A DNA stretch of 64,000 nucleotides from assembly GCA_035764445.1 (NCBI GenBank), contig DASTZF010000248.1, positions 1-64,000 of the forward strand. The letters run 5' to 3'. How positions within the stretch are numbered: the stretch's first letter is position 1; every line of letters begins with the position of its first letter. Source of the stretch: JAEUPI01 sp035764445 (GTDB lineage Bacteria > Pseudomonadota > Gammaproteobacteria > Burkholderiales > Burkholderiaceae_C). Below the pieces are notes generated by a model. That model made no database searches. It saw only the letters and a program-made list of their open reading frames with translations, and was not told the origin of the DNA. The translations under genes and the position numbers were made by a program. Shown one piece after another: positions 25,961 to 34,919 of this stretch.

Positions 25961-26923
25961 TCACGCACGCTCGCGCTGCGTGCGCGCCGCGCCGTGCAGC
26001 ACCTCGCGCAGCCAGCGGTGCGCGGGATCGTTGTCGCGCCGCAGGTGCCACACCATCTCGACGTGCACGGCACCGGGGTCGAACGGCAGCTCGCGCGTCA
26101 CCAGCGTGCCGCGGCGGCCGGTGGCCTCGAGGAACGACAGCGGCAGCACCGTCAGCAGGTCGGACTGCGTGACCACGCGTCCGGCGGTGAAGAACTGGTT
26201 CACCGTCAGCACGACGCGTCGGCGCCTGCCGAGAGCCGCCAGCGCGCGGTCGATCAACCCCTGCGCGCGACCCGAGAAGCTCACCTGCAGGTGTTGCGTG
26301 GCGCAGAACGCATCGAGCGTCAGCTTCTTGCGCGCCAGCGGATGATCGCGCCGCATCACGCAGACGTAGCGCGTGTCGTACAGCCTGGCGTGGCGCAGCG
26401 CGGTGTCGGGTTCCGACGTCAGCAGCGTGGCGATCAGATCGGGAAAGTGTCCCACCGCCAGGTCGGCGCTGCCCTGCTCGAGCAGCGCACTCGGGTGGCG
26501 GGTGATCAACGGCAACACGTGCAGGCTGGCCACTGCGCGCGCCGACTCGATCGCCCGCGCCAGCGGCGGTGCCAACAGCGCGGCCGTGGCGTCGGCCATC
26601 GCAACCCGAAAGCTCACCGCATCGGTGCGCGGGTCGAAGCTGCCGGGTGCCAACGCGTGCTGCAGTGACGCCAGTGCGGTGCGCACTTGCGGCCACAGCG
26701 CCTGCGCGCGCGGCGTCGGCCGCATGCCGCTGGCGGTGCGCGTGAACAGCGTCTCGCCGAGCGCCTCGTGCAGCCGCTTCAGCGCATGGCTGGCTGCCGG
26801 TTGCGTCATCGCCAGCACCACGCTCGTGCGCGTCAGGCTGCCCTCGGCCATCAAGGCGTCGAAGACGCGCAGCAGGTTGAGGTCGAGCGTGCGGAAGTTG
26901 ACGTGCGGCGCCCGTTTCGACAT
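25961..26923 (-). CDS. LysR-family transcriptional regulator
   Basis: 320 residues with an N-terminal winged helix-turn-helix (LDLNLLRVFDALMAEGSLTR ... MTQPAASHALKRLHE) and a LysR substrate-binding domain. The gene is divergent from the small protein gene at 27031 and convergent with the aminotransferase gene. The inducer is unknown. A palindrome lies just upstream of its start (26940-26958). Confidence 0.88.
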   Translation of the reverse strand: MSKRAPHVNFRTLDLNLLRVFDALMAEGSLTRTSVVLAMTQPAASHALKRLHEALGETLFTRTASGMRPTPRAQALWPQVRTALASLQHALAPGSFDPRTDAVSFRVAMADATAALLAPPLARAIESARAVASLHVLPLITRHPSALLEQGSADLAVGHFPDLIATLLTSEPDTALRHARLYDTRYVCVMRRDHPLARKKLTLDAFCATQHLQVSFSGRAQGLIDRALAALGRRRRVVLTVNQFFTAGRVVTQSDLLTVLPLSFLEATGRRGTLVTRELPFDPGAVHVEMVWHLRRDNDPAHRWLREVLHGAARTQRERA

Positions 26924-26939
26924 TCGTGCTGTTTATATC

Positions 26940-26958
26940 CTGAATGACCAATCTTCAG
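26940..26958. promoter_or_regulatory. Inverted repeat in AT-rich divergent gap, possible LysR operator
   Basis: CTGAA (26940-26944) and TTCAG (26954-26958) form a 19-base inverted repeat 16 bases from the LysR start, in a stretch unusually AT-rich for this DNA (GTTTATATCC just left of it, GGTATTAACC just right). LysR regulators commonly bind interrupted palindromes in such divergent gaps. The link is inferred from position. Confidence 0.4.
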
Positions 26959-27030
26959 TAGTGTGAGTTAGGTATTAACCCCAATCTCCCCTCCAGGGCC
27001 GCAAGGGCGGCTGTCGAAGGGAGTTCTGCA

Positions 27031-27285
27031 ATGAGCACGATCACGGTCACCGGCATCGCCAAGGTCCAAGCGCCGCGCGGTGCGCTGTGGGCGGCCCGCG
27101 CCGCGGCGGCGCTGGGGCGTTGGCTGACCCGCAAGTCGCGCGAGCTGTCGCCCGCCGATGCGATGGCGCACGAGGCGGCGGCGGTGCGCGCGCTGGCGCG
27201 TCACCACATGGACATCGACCCCAGCTTTGCGGCCGATCTGTTCGCCGCGGCCGACCGGCACGAATCCACGGTCAAGACGCGCTGA
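27031..27285 (+). CDS. Small protein, paralogue of the product of 27455-27697
   Basis: 84 residues with no family that I recognise. The N-terminal 20 residues are variable. Then follow GRWLTRKSRELSPADAMAHEAAAV and the motif MDIDPSFAADLFAAADRHES. The same motif occurs in the next small gene (MDLDPRFANDLRAAADQHEQ), so the two are paralogues. It looks like a soluble helical cytoplasmic protein. GGGAG precedes the ATG. The LysR regulator gene is divergent. Confidence 0.75.
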   Translation: MSTITVTGIAKVQAPRGALWAARAAAALGRWLTRKSRELSPADAMAHEAAAVRALARHHMDIDPSFAADLFAAADRHESTVKTR

Positions 27286-27454
27286 CGCGGCTTCGGGGGC
27301 GACCCTGCGAACGCGGGGGATGGCCCCGCCCCGGCGTGACCGATTGACCAGCCGCGGGAAACGACGGGTGCGAGTGCGCAATCGTTCTCGTCGCCGGAGC
27401 AGCGTCCCGTCTAGTCTTGGGCCAGCGCTTCGATACCAGGGAGGAGGAAGCACC

Positions 27455-27697
27455 ATGAACACCGTGACCCAGGCGTTCGACTCGCGCGCGATGCCATTGC
27501 TGTCGGAGCCGACCACCGCGCCGAGCGCGTTCTCGCTGTGGCGCTGGCTCGGCGATCGCCTCTCGGCCAAGCTGTCGGCGCAGCACGAGGCCAACCTGCT
27601 GCGCGATCACGCGAACGAGCTGATGGACCTCGACCCGCGCTTCGCCAACGACCTGCGTGCCGCCGCCGACCAGCACGAGCAGCGATTCGATCATTGA
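27455..27697 (+). CDS. Small protein, paralogue of the product of 27031-27285
   Basis: 80 residues with a strong ribosome binding site (GGAGGAGG, 27440-27447). The C-terminal half, QHEANLLRDHANELMDLDP then RFANDLRAAADQHE, matches the preceding small protein. The shared core is R-W-L, H-E-A, M-D-(I/L)-D-P-x-F-A-x-D-L-x-A-A-A-D-x-H-E. A textbook terminator follows 20 bases after the stop. Function unknown. Confidence 0.8.
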   Translation: MNTVTQAFDSRAMPLLSEPTTAPSAFSLWRWLGDRLSAKLSAQHEANLLRDHANELMDLDPRFANDLRAAADQHEQRFDH

Positions 27698-27716
27698 CGC
27701 GCGCATGCACCGCGTC

Positions 27717-27746
27717 GAGCCGCTCGATCGAGCGGCTCTTTTTCTT
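27717..27746 (+). terminator. Rho-independent terminator
   Basis: GAGCCGCTC-GATC-GAGCGGCTC (27717-27738) is a perfect palindrome, followed directly by TTTTTCTT. It ends the transcript of the small protein gene at 27455. The T run is on the + strand only, so it serves rightward transcription rather than livF. Confidence 0.93.
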
Positions 27747-27761
27747 GGGGGCAGCGCGAAC

Positions 27762-28484
27762 CTACACGCCGAGGTAGCGGTGCCAGACCCCGGGATCCGC
27801 GGCCAGCTGATGCGAGCTGCCGCTCCAGGCGACGCGGCCCTTCTCGAGGATGACGTGGCGGTCGGCCAGGCTCATCAGCCGCTGAAGGTACTTGTCGATC
27901 ACCAGGATCGCCTGGCCCGCGTCGCGCAGCTGTGCCAGCGCGCGCCAGATCTCCTCGCGCACCAGCGGCGCCAGCCCTTCGGTGGCCTCGTCGAGGATCA
28001 GCAAGCGCGGATTGGTGACCAGCGCGCGGCCGATCGCCAGCATCTGCTGCTCGCCGCCAGACAGGTGCTGCGCCCACTGATCGCGCCGTTCGGCGAGCCG
28101 CGGAAACAGCTCGAGCACCCGCTGCGCGTGCCACGGTCTGGCGCCGCGCGCGTCGCTGCGCGTGAAGGCGCTCAGGTGTTCACCCACGCTCAGGTTGGCG
28201 AACACCTGGCGACCCTCGGGCACCAGCGCGACGCCGCGCCGCGCGATGCGGTGCGACGGCCACGCGAAGATCGACTCGCCGTCGAAGCGCAGCTCGCCCG
28301 CGGTCGGCGCCACGATGCCCATCACCGTGCGCACGAAGGTCGTCTTGCCCATGCCGTTGCGCCCGAGCAGCGCCACCACCTCGCCGCGGCGCACCTGCAG
28401 GTCCACGCCGTGCAGCACCTGCGCGCTGCCATAGGCCGCGCTCACACCGCGCGCGTCGAGCAGACAGTCGTCGGGCCCGCTCAT
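27762..28484 (-). CDS. livF: Branched-chain amino acid-type ABC transporter ATP-binding protein LivF
   Basis: 240-residue ATPase: Walker A GRNGMGKTT, signature LSGGEQQML, Walker B LLILDEATEGL. It overlaps livG by 4 bases and is the last gene of livHMGF. The real substrate may be an aromatic or short-chain acid rather than Leu/Ile/Val, since catabolic genes surround the operon. Confidence 0.92.
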   Translation of the reverse strand: MSGPDDCLLDARGVSAAYGSAQVLHGVDLQVRRGEVVALLGRNGMGKTTFVRTVMGIVAPTAGELRFDGESIFAWPSHRIARRGVALVPEGRQVFANLSVGEHLSAFTRSDARGARPWHAQRVLELFPRLAERRDQWAQHLSGGEQQMLAIGRALVTNPRLLILDEATEGLAPLVREEIWRALAQLRDAGQAILVIDKYLQRLMSLADRHVILEKGRVAWSGSSHQLAADPGVWHRYLGV

Positions 28485-29239
28485 TCCTGCCCCAGGTAGG
28501 CGCCGATCACCTGCGCGTCGCGCCGCACGTCGTCGGGCGCGGCGCTGGCGATGATGCGGCCGCTGACCAGCACCGACACGCGGTGCGCGAGGCGAAACAC
28601 GGCGTCGACGTCGTGCTCGATCAGCAGCACCGTGGTCTGCTGCGCCAGCCGTGCGATCAGCGCTTCCATGCGCGCCGACTCGTCGGGGCCCATGCCGGCC
28701 ATCGGCTCGTCGAGCAGCACCAGCCGCGGCGATGCGGCCACCGCCATGCCGACCTCGAGCGCGCGCCGCTGGCCGTGCGACAGCGTGTCGATCAGCGCGT
28801 CGGCGCGGTCGGCCAGGCCGAACAGCGACAACTGGGCGCGCGCGCGCTCCCACAAGGCACACTCGCGCGACACCGGCCACCAGGCGCCGAAGCTCGCGCC
28901 GGTGGTCGCCTGCAGTGCCAAAGCGATGTGCTCGAGCACGCTGAAGCTCTTGAACAGCCGCGTGATCTGGAACGAGCGTGCGAGCCCGTGGCGCGCGCGC
29001 TGGTGCGCGGTCCACGCGGTGATGTCGGCACCGTCGAACACGATGCGGCCGCCGTCGGGCTGCAATTGACCGGCGAGCTGGGCCACCAGCGTCGTCTTGC
29101 CGGCCCCATTGGGGCCGATCAGCGCATGCACCTCACCGGTGGCCACCTGCAGATCGACGCCATCGGTGGCGACCACGCCGCCGAAGCGCTTGCGCAACCG
29201 GTGCACCTCCAGCAGCGGCGTGCCCATCGCTTCGCTCAT
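28481..29239 (-). CDS. livG: Branched-chain amino acid-type ABC transporter ATP-binding protein LivG
   Basis: 252-residue ATPase: Walker A GPNGAGKTT, LivG-type region SFQITRLFKSFSVLEH, signature LSHGQRRALE and Walker B LVLLDEPMAGM. The signature reads LSHGQ where LSGGQ is canonical, a variant known among LivG proteins. The ATG at 29239 overlaps the livM stop by 4 bases; an internal ATG at 29227 is the alternative. Confidence 0.92.
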   Translation of the reverse strand: MSEAMGTPLLEVHRLRKRFGGVVATDGVDLQVATGEVHALIGPNGAGKTTLVAQLAGQLQPDGGRIVFDGADITAWTAHQRARHGLARSFQITRLFKSFSVLEHIALALQATTGASFGAWWPVSRECALWERARAQLSLFGLADRADALIDTLSHGQRRALEVGMAVAASPRLVLLDEPMAGMGPDESARMEALIARLAQQTTVLLIEHDVDAVFRLAHRVSVLVSGRIIASAAPDDVRRDAQVIGAYLGQE

Positions 29240-30201
29240 CGTTTGCCGAGCCTGGCGTCCACGATGCCGGCCAAGCCGCGGCGCGCGAACAGCACGACCG
29301 CGAGCAGCACCCAGCCGGTCCAGAACTCCCAATGCGGCGTGTAAGCGGACAGCACCTCTTGCAGCAGCAGCAGCGCCGCGGCGCCGATCACGCCGCCCCA
29401 CAGCGTGGCCACGCCGCCGAGGATCACCATCACCATGAAGGTGCCCGACTGCGTCCAGTGCAGCACGTTGGGGCTGACGTAGCCCTGTTGATTCACCGAC
29501 AGCGCGCCGGCGATGCCGGCCACCATGCCGGCGACGACGAACACCAACCAGCGCAGCTGGAAGGTTGCGAAGCCGAGCGCCTCGGCCCGCTGCTCGTCGT
29601 CGCGGATCGCCAGCACCGCGCGCCCGAGCCGTGACGGCACGAAGCGCGCCAGCGCCCACAGGCAGGCCGCGAGCACGGCGAGCGCGACGTAGTAGAAGGT
29701 CGTGGGGTTCTTCAGGTCGAGCCCGAAGCCGATCGCCGAGCGCGCGCGGATGTTGAGCCCTTCGTCGCCGCCGTAGCCCTTGATCGAGTTGGCCAGGTAG
29801 AACAGCATCTGCGCGAACGCCAGCGTGATCATGATGAAGTAGACGCCTCGCGTGCGCAGCGAGATCGCGCCGATCAGCGCCGCGGCGGCACCGGACAGCA
29901 GCAGCGTGGCCAGCAGATGCGCGGCACCATTGAGCACGCCTTCGCTGATCATCACGCCGGTCACGTAGGCGCCGAGGCCGACGAACGCCGCGTGGCCGAA
30001 CGACACCATGCCGCCGTAGCCGAGCACGAGGTTCAGGCTGGTGGCCGCGATCGCGTAGACCAGCACACGGCCGGCCATGCTGACGTAGAACGACGCCCCG
30101 AGCACCTGTGCGATCCAAGGCAGTGCGAGCGCGAGCACGGCCACCACTGTCAGCGCAGCGCGCCGGCGCCAGCGCGGGGGTGGCGATGCGGTGTCGATCA
30201 C
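29236..30201 (-). CDS. livM: Branched-chain amino acid-type ABC transporter permease LivM
   Basis: Inner-membrane permease of 321 residues from GTG 30201, four bases after the livH stop. Hydrophobic segments start near residue 18. The conserved LNLVLGYGGMVSFGHAAFVGLGAY is followed by the LivM cytoplasmic loop EALGFATFQLRWLVFVVAG. A frame further upstream overlaps livH and is not used. Confidence 0.92.
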   Translation of the reverse strand: MIDTASPPPRWRRRAALTVVAVLALALPWIAQVLGASFYVSMAGRVLVYAIAATSLNLVLGYGGMVSFGHAAFVGLGAYVTGVMISEGVLNGAAHLLATLLLSGAAAALIGAISLRTRGVYFIMITLAFAQMLFYLANSIKGYGGDEGLNIRARSAIGFGLDLKNPTTFYYVALAVLAACLWALARFVPSRLGRAVLAIRDDEQRAEALGFATFQLRWLVFVVAGMVAGIAGALSVNQQGYVSPNVLHWTQSGTFMVMVILGGVATLWGGVIGAAALLLLQEVLSAYTPHWEFWTGWVLLAVVLFARRGLAGIVDARLGKR

Positions 30202-30205
30202 CGCG

Positions 30206-31123
30206 TCATGCCCGAGCTGGGAACAAGCCCTGCGGCTTGACCGCGAGCACCACCGCCATGAACACGTAGACCGCGATCGACGCGATCGCCGGCCCGGCGG
30301 CGCTGGCCCATTGGGGCGGCAGGAACTCGCGGAACACGTGCTGCAGCAGCGTGCGGCCGAGCGTGTCGACGCAGCCAACCAGGATCGAGCCGATCAGCGC
30401 GCCGCGGATCGAGCCGATGCCGCCGATCACGATCACCACGAAGGCGAGGATCAGGATGTTCTCGCCCATGCCGACCTGCACCGCCAGCAGCGGCCCAAGC
30501 AGTGCGCCGGCCACCGCGCACAGGCCAGCGCCGATGCCGAACACGATCGTGAACAGCCGCTTGACGTCGATGCCCATCGCCTCGGTCATCACGCGGTTGG
30601 CGGCGCCCGCGCGCACCAGTGCGCCGAGGCGTGTCCTCGACACCAGCACGTACATCAGCGCGGCCAGCACGAAGCCAACCGCAAGGATCAGCAGGCGGTA
30701 CGCCGGATAGCTCAGCCCCGGAAGCAGCTCGACCGGCCCGGCCAGCGCATCGGGCGCCGACAGCGGCAGGTCGGTGCCGAACACCATCTTGACGCCGTCG
30801 TTCAGGATCAGGATCAGCGCGAACGTCGCCAGCACCTGCGTCAGGTGGTCGCGCGCATACAGCGTGCGCAGCAGCGTGGTCTCGAGCAGCATGCCGAAGA
30901 CGGCGGTCAGCGCGATCGCACCGAACACGCCGAACACGAACGAGCCGGTCAGCGCGACCAGCCACGCGGCGACGAAAGCGCCGACCATGTACAGCGAGCC
31001 GTGCGCCAGGTTGATCATGTCCATCACGCCGAACACCAGCGTGAGCCCAGCGGCGAGCAGGAACAGCATCAGGCCGAACTGCAGCCCGTTGAGCAGTTGC
31101 TCGACGATGAGGAGGCCCGGCAT
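30206..31123 (-). CDS. livH: Branched-chain amino acid-type ABC transporter permease LivH
   Basis: 305-residue inner-membrane permease with the LivH pattern VMDMINLAHGSLYMVGAF near the N-terminus and the cytoplasmic loop RAGAANRVMTEAMGIDVKRLF. First transporter gene of livHMGF. A LysR regulator gene lies immediately upstream on the same strand. No binding protein gene is in the operon; the nearest is at 36320. Confidence 0.92.
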   Translation of the reverse strand: MPGLLIVEQLLNGLQFGLMLFLLAAGLTLVFGVMDMINLAHGSLYMVGAFVAAWLVALTGSFVFGVFGAIALTAVFGMLLETTLLRTLYARDHLTQVLATFALILILNDGVKMVFGTDLPLSAPDALAGPVELLPGLSYPAYRLLILAVGFVLAALMYVLVSRTRLGALVRAGAANRVMTEAMGIDVKRLFTIVFGIGAGLCAVAGALLGPLLAVQVGMGENILILAFVVIVIGGIGSIRGALIGSILVGCVDTLGRTLLQHVFREFLPPQWASAAGPAIASIAVYVFMAVVLAVKPQGLFPARA

Positions 31124-31171
31124 TGTCTAGGGTTCGACTGTCGCCATTCGGCGCGCAGCATGCCACGGGCG

Positions 31172-32155
31172 CTAGCGCATGCTCGCAGACGCCCGACCGT
31201 AAAAGCGCTTGAGCCAGGCCGGGCGCTGCGCCGGCGGAGTGGCGCGACCCCGCGCTGCTTCCAGTTGCTGGAAGGTGTCGATCACGTACTCGATGAACAG
31301 CCGCACGCGCGCAACGCGACGTACGCTCGGCCGGTAGAGCAGATTGACCGGCGGCGCCTCGGGTGACTCCCAATCGGCCAGCGCCTGCACCAAGGTTCCC
31401 GCCGCGAGGTCGTCGCCGTTCGTCCAGTCCAGGATGTAGGCCACCCCCTCGCCGGCGCGCGCGAGTTCGATCACCATGTCGCGGTGTGCATTGCTGGTGG
31501 TGAGCCAGCCGCGAGCCTGCACGGACACGCGCTCGTCGCCGCGGGCGAACGTCCACAGGTCCATCACCGTGCCGTCGACACTGCGGATCGGCAGGCAGGT
31601 GTGGTGTGCCAACTCGCTCGGGTGGCGCGGCATGCCGTGGCGCGCCCAGTACGCCGGCGATGCGACGACGATGGTGCGTGAGGTCGCGATCTGCCGCAGC
31701 ACGAGGTCGCTGGCGCGCGGCCAGCCGAGCGCAAGGAACACATCGATGCCGCTGGTCTGCTCCTCGCTGAAGCGGTTGAAGTCGCGCACGTCGACCTGGA
31801 TCTGTGGGTGCCGCGCGTGAAAGTGCGGCAGCGCCGGCGTCAGCACCTCGCGCGCGATCACGTGCTGCACGCCGACCACGACGGCGCCTTGCGCCGGCGT
31901 GGCGCGCACCAGTTCGTCGGCGAGCTGCAACTGCGACAGCGCAGGAAGGCACGATTCGCGATAGGCTGCGCCGCTGGCCGTCAGGTTCAGGCCGTGCGAC
32001 GCGCGGTCGAACAGCCGCACGCCGAGATCGCGCTCGAGCGCGCTGACCAACTTGGCCACCGCCTGCGTGCTGACGCCGAAGCGGCGCGCGGCGCCGGCGA
32101 GGCTCTTCTCCTCGGCGGCGGCCACGAAGTACTGCAGCGAGCGCAACTTGTCCAT
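31172..32155 (-). CDS. LysR-family transcriptional regulator
   Basis: 327 residues. N-terminal helix-turn-helix (MDKLRSLQYFVAAAEEKSLAG, then RRFGVSTQAVAKLVSALE) and C-terminal effector domain. ATG 32155 gives the standard LysR N-terminus; the long open frame upstream is not coding. It is 48 bases before livH on the same strand, so it may be co-transcribed with the importer it controls. Confidence 0.88.
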   Translation of the reverse strand: MDKLRSLQYFVAAAEEKSLAGAARRFGVSTQAVAKLVSALERDLGVRLFDRASHGLNLTASGAAYRESCLPALSQLQLADELVRATPAQGAVVVGVQHVIAREVLTPALPHFHARHPQIQVDVRDFNRFSEEQTSGIDVFLALGWPRASDLVLRQIATSRTIVVASPAYWARHGMPRHPSELAHHTCLPIRSVDGTVMDLWTFARGDERVSVQARGWLTTSNAHRDMVIELARAGEGVAYILDWTNGDDLAAGTLVQALADWESPEAPPVNLLYRPSVRRVARVRLFIEYVIDTFQQLEAARGRATPPAQRPAWLKRFYGRASASMR

Positions 32156-32350
32156 CGTGCGTCCTTCCGCCACCGTGCCGGCGACTCGGTGGCGCCGCAT
32201 TGTCCGCCACGTCAGGCGGCCGGCATCAACCCATGGTTGTCGCCGGTTGCGCCCGCAGGACCATTCCGCGACGAGGCCGCGCTCACTAGAGTTGCCGTCA
32301 CACCTTTCGCTGCTGCGCAGTCGCGCTGCCGAAGGAGCCGGGAGTGCCGC

Positions 32351-32743
32351 ATGGTGGCTCGTTGCTTGGGATTTGCGGTCGTGTACCTGATGCTCGGCGT
32401 CGCGATGGGTGTCGCGATGGGCATCACGCATCGCTTCGAGTACGCCCCGATTCACGCGCACGTCAACCTGCTCGGCTGGGCGTCGCTCGCGTTGTTCGCG
32501 CTCATCTATCACATGCGCCCGCAGGCCGGTGTCACGCGGCTCGCGCGCTGGCACTTCTGGCTGCACAACACCGGCTTGCCGCTGTTCATGGCCAGCCTGT
32601 TCCTGTTGCGGTCGGGCGTCGAGCGGGCCGAGACGTGGGTGCGCGTCGGCGGTGCGATCACGTTCGTGGGCCTGGTGCTGTTCGCGGCCAATCTGTTGTG
32701 CAACCTCTGGATGACCCGCCGCACGGCCATCGCCACTCAATAA
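32351..32743 (+). CDS. Small four-helix membrane protein with a haem-copper-oxidase-like HxHxNxLGW motif
   Basis: 130 residues with four transmembrane segments (about 6-25, 38-56, 70-88, 98-118). The segment IHAHVNLLGW (H35, H37) resembles the helix of cbb3 oxidase and nitric oxide reductase large subunits that carries a haem-ligand His. Further His at 54, 68 and 72. Haem binding is plausible but not shown. GGAG precedes the ATG. It lies between the divergent LysR gene and a Bug-type binding protein gene. Confidence 0.75.
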   Translation: MVARCLGFAVVYLMLGVAMGVAMGITHRFEYAPIHAHVNLLGWASLALFALIYHMRPQAGVTRLARWHFWLHNTGLPLFMASLFLLRSGVERAETWVRVGGAITFVGLVLFAANLLCNLWMTRRTAIATQ

Positions 32744-32780
32744 CGAGCGATCGTCCGCACGGGCTGCTCTTCGACGCGCC

Positions 32781-33779
32781 ATGAGAATCGCCTATCCCGC
32801 CTCGTGCATCTTCGCGGTCGTTGCGACAGCGCTGATCGCGTTGTCGCAAGGGCATTCGCCGTCGCACGCGCAGTCCGCTCCCTGGCCGATCAAGCCGATC
32901 CGGCTGATCGTGCCGGGCGGTGCCGGCGGTGTGATCGACATCCGAGCGCGCTGGCTGGCCGAGCATCTGGCGCCACGCCTGGGCCAGACCGTCTACGTCG
33001 ACAACGCTCCGGGGGCTGGCGGCAACATCGGCACCGCGTTGGCTGCGCGCGCGGCACCCGACGGCTACGCGTTGGTGATCGTCCATCAAGGCACGATGGC
33101 GATCAACCCGCACCTCTACGACCATCCTGGATACGAGCCGCTGCATGACTTCGCGCCGATCACGCGCATCGGCGTCGGCCCGCTTCTGCTGTGCGTGAAT
33201 GCCGCGCTGCCGGTGACTTCGATTGCTCAGCTGGTCGCCCTGGCTCGGAGCAAACCTGGGGAGTTGACCTTCGGCTCCCCGGGCATCGGCACGCCCCCGC
33301 ATCTGGCCGGTGAACTTTTCAAGCGCAGGGCCGGCATCGAGATCACGCACGTGCCCTACCGCGGCGGTGCACAAGCGGTCTCCGCTCTGGTCGCCGGGCA
33401 GATCGCGATGAGCATCGATGGCCTGTCCGTGCAACTGCCGTTCGTGCGCAGCGGGCAGGTGCGCGCGCTCGCCGTGACCGGTCCGCACCGGCTGGCGATG
33501 CTGCCCGAGGTGCCCACTGTGGCCGAAGCCGGTGTGGCGGGGTACGAGTTCGTCGGCTGGGTCGGCGTCGCGGCGCCGGCCGCGACACCAGGCCCGATCG
33601 TCGATCGGCTCTATCGCGAGATCGCGGCCGTGCTCGGCACCGAAGACGCCCGCGCGTGGTTCGCCGGTCTCGGGCTCGAACCCGGCGGCGAGCCGCCCGC
33701 GGTGGTTGCCCAGCTGGTGCGTGACGAGCACGCCCGGTGGGGCTCGTTGATCCGCGCAGCAGGCATCAAGGCCGAATGA
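32781..33779 (+). CDS. Bug/TctC-family periplasmic substrate-binding protein
   Basis: 332 residues with a signal peptide ending near SPSHAQS. The body has the Bug signature pattern: PIRLIVPGGAGGVIDI, VDNAPGAGGNIGT, KPGELTFGSPGIGTPPHLA and THVPYRGGAQAVSALVAGQI. Bug proteins bind carboxylates and related small molecules. No TctA/TctB membrane genes are adjacent, which is usual for Bug paralogues. The stop overlaps the start of the next gene, suggesting translational coupling. Confidence 0.9.
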   Translation: MRIAYPASCIFAVVATALIALSQGHSPSHAQSAPWPIKPIRLIVPGGAGGVIDIRARWLAEHLAPRLGQTVYVDNAPGAGGNIGTALAARAAPDGYALVIVHQGTMAINPHLYDHPGYEPLHDFAPITRIGVGPLLLCVNAALPVTSIAQLVALARSKPGELTFGSPGIGTPPHLAGELFKRRAGIEITHVPYRGGAQAVSALVAGQIAMSIDGLSVQLPFVRSGQVRALAVTGPHRLAMLPEVPTVAEAGVAGYEFVGWVGVAAPAATPGPIVDRLYREIAAVLGTEDARAWFAGLGLEPGGEPPAVVAQLVRDEHARWGSLIRAAGIKAE

Positions 33780-34804
33780 TGGAGCGCATCGACACGCGTG
33801 AGCAGATGCTCGACGCCATCCACGCCAGCTGGACGACGCAAGTCATCGCTGCCGCCGTGGCATTGCGCGTGCCCGATCTGCTGAGTGCTGCGCCGCTCGA
33901 TGCCCCTGCACTGGCCGGCGTCGCGCGATGCCACGAGCCGTCGCTGCGGCGCCTACTCGTTGCGCTGGTCAGCCTCGGGCTCGTGACACAGCGGGAAGAC
34001 GAGCGCTTCGCGCTGACCGCCAGCGGCGTTCTGTTGCGCAACGACGAGCTAGACTCGCTCGCGGCGTGGGCGCTGCTATGCGGGCAGCGCATCTGGACTG
34101 CGCAGGGGCGACTGGCCGAGTGCGTGTGCAGTGGGGCCAGCGCGCGCACGCTCGGCGGCGGCAGCGATGACTTCGCGCACCTCGACAGCGACGACGAGGC
34201 GGCCGCCCTGTTCCACCGGGCGATGACCAATCTCACGCGGCCGATCGCCGAGGCCTTGGCGGCCACTGTCGACTTCGGCGCTGCTCGGCGGGTCGTTGAC
34301 ATCGGCGGCGGCTACGGGCAATTGATTGCCACGCTGCTGCGCGCGCATCGGCATTTGCGCGGGGTGCTGGTCGATCTGCCGCACGCGATCGGGCCGGCGG
34401 CCACGTGGCTGGCCGAGCAAGGCGTCGAAGGTCGCTGCGAACTCGTGTCCGGCAGCTTCTTCGACGCGTTGCCCGAGGGAGCCGATGCCTACCTGCTGAA
34501 GAGCGTGTTGCACGACTGGGATGACGAGCGCTGTCTGCAGATCCTGCAGCGCTGTCGCGGCGCGCTGGGGGGCCGCCCGCAAGCACGCCTGTTCGTGATC
34601 GAGCGCGTGGCGAATGAGCGGGCAGCCGCCACGCCGCACGATCGCGCGGTGGCGCGATCGGACCTCAACATGCTCGTCTGTCTCGGTGGCCGCGAACGTC
34701 GCGCCAGCGAATACCAGGCACTGCTCAACGCCGTGGGTCTGCGTGCGCTCGGTTCGCACACGCTCGTCAGCGGCTACAGCGCGATCGAAGCGGCCCCGGG
34801 CTGA
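33776..34804 (+). CDS. O-methyltransferase family 2 (acetylserotonin O-methyltransferase-like)
   Basis: 342 residues. The N-terminal dimerisation helix region (AIHASWTTQVIAAAVALRVPD) precedes a Rossmann methyltransferase domain with the SAM motif VVDIGGGYGQL. The likely catalytic His is in LKSVLHDWDDERCLQIL. The start is the ATG pair at 33776/33779, overlapping the Bug gene stop. The substrate is probably a small hydroxylated aromatic or polyketide, by family analogy. Confidence 0.86.
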   Translation: MMERIDTREQMLDAIHASWTTQVIAAAVALRVPDLLSAAPLDAPALAGVARCHEPSLRRLLVALVSLGLVTQREDERFALTASGVLLRNDELDSLAAWALLCGQRIWTAQGRLAECVCSGASARTLGGGSDDFAHLDSDDEAAALFHRAMTNLTRPIAEALAATVDFGAARRVVDIGGGYGQLIATLLRAHRHLRGVLVDLPHAIGPAATWLAEQGVEGRCELVSGSFFDALPEGADAYLLKSVLHDWDDERCLQILQRCRGALGGRPQARLFVIERVANERAAATPHDRAVARSDLNMLVCLGGRERRASEYQALLNAVGLRALGSHTLVSGYSAIEAAPG

Positions 34805-34919
34805 CTGCACCCCGATGAATTCTCAGCGAGCGTCGCTCGCTGCCGCCGCATGCCCGCGGCGGCGAACCACGGCGGCGATGCCGCCACCGAAGGCCTCCCG
34901 GCCGAGCAAGGAGTTGCGA

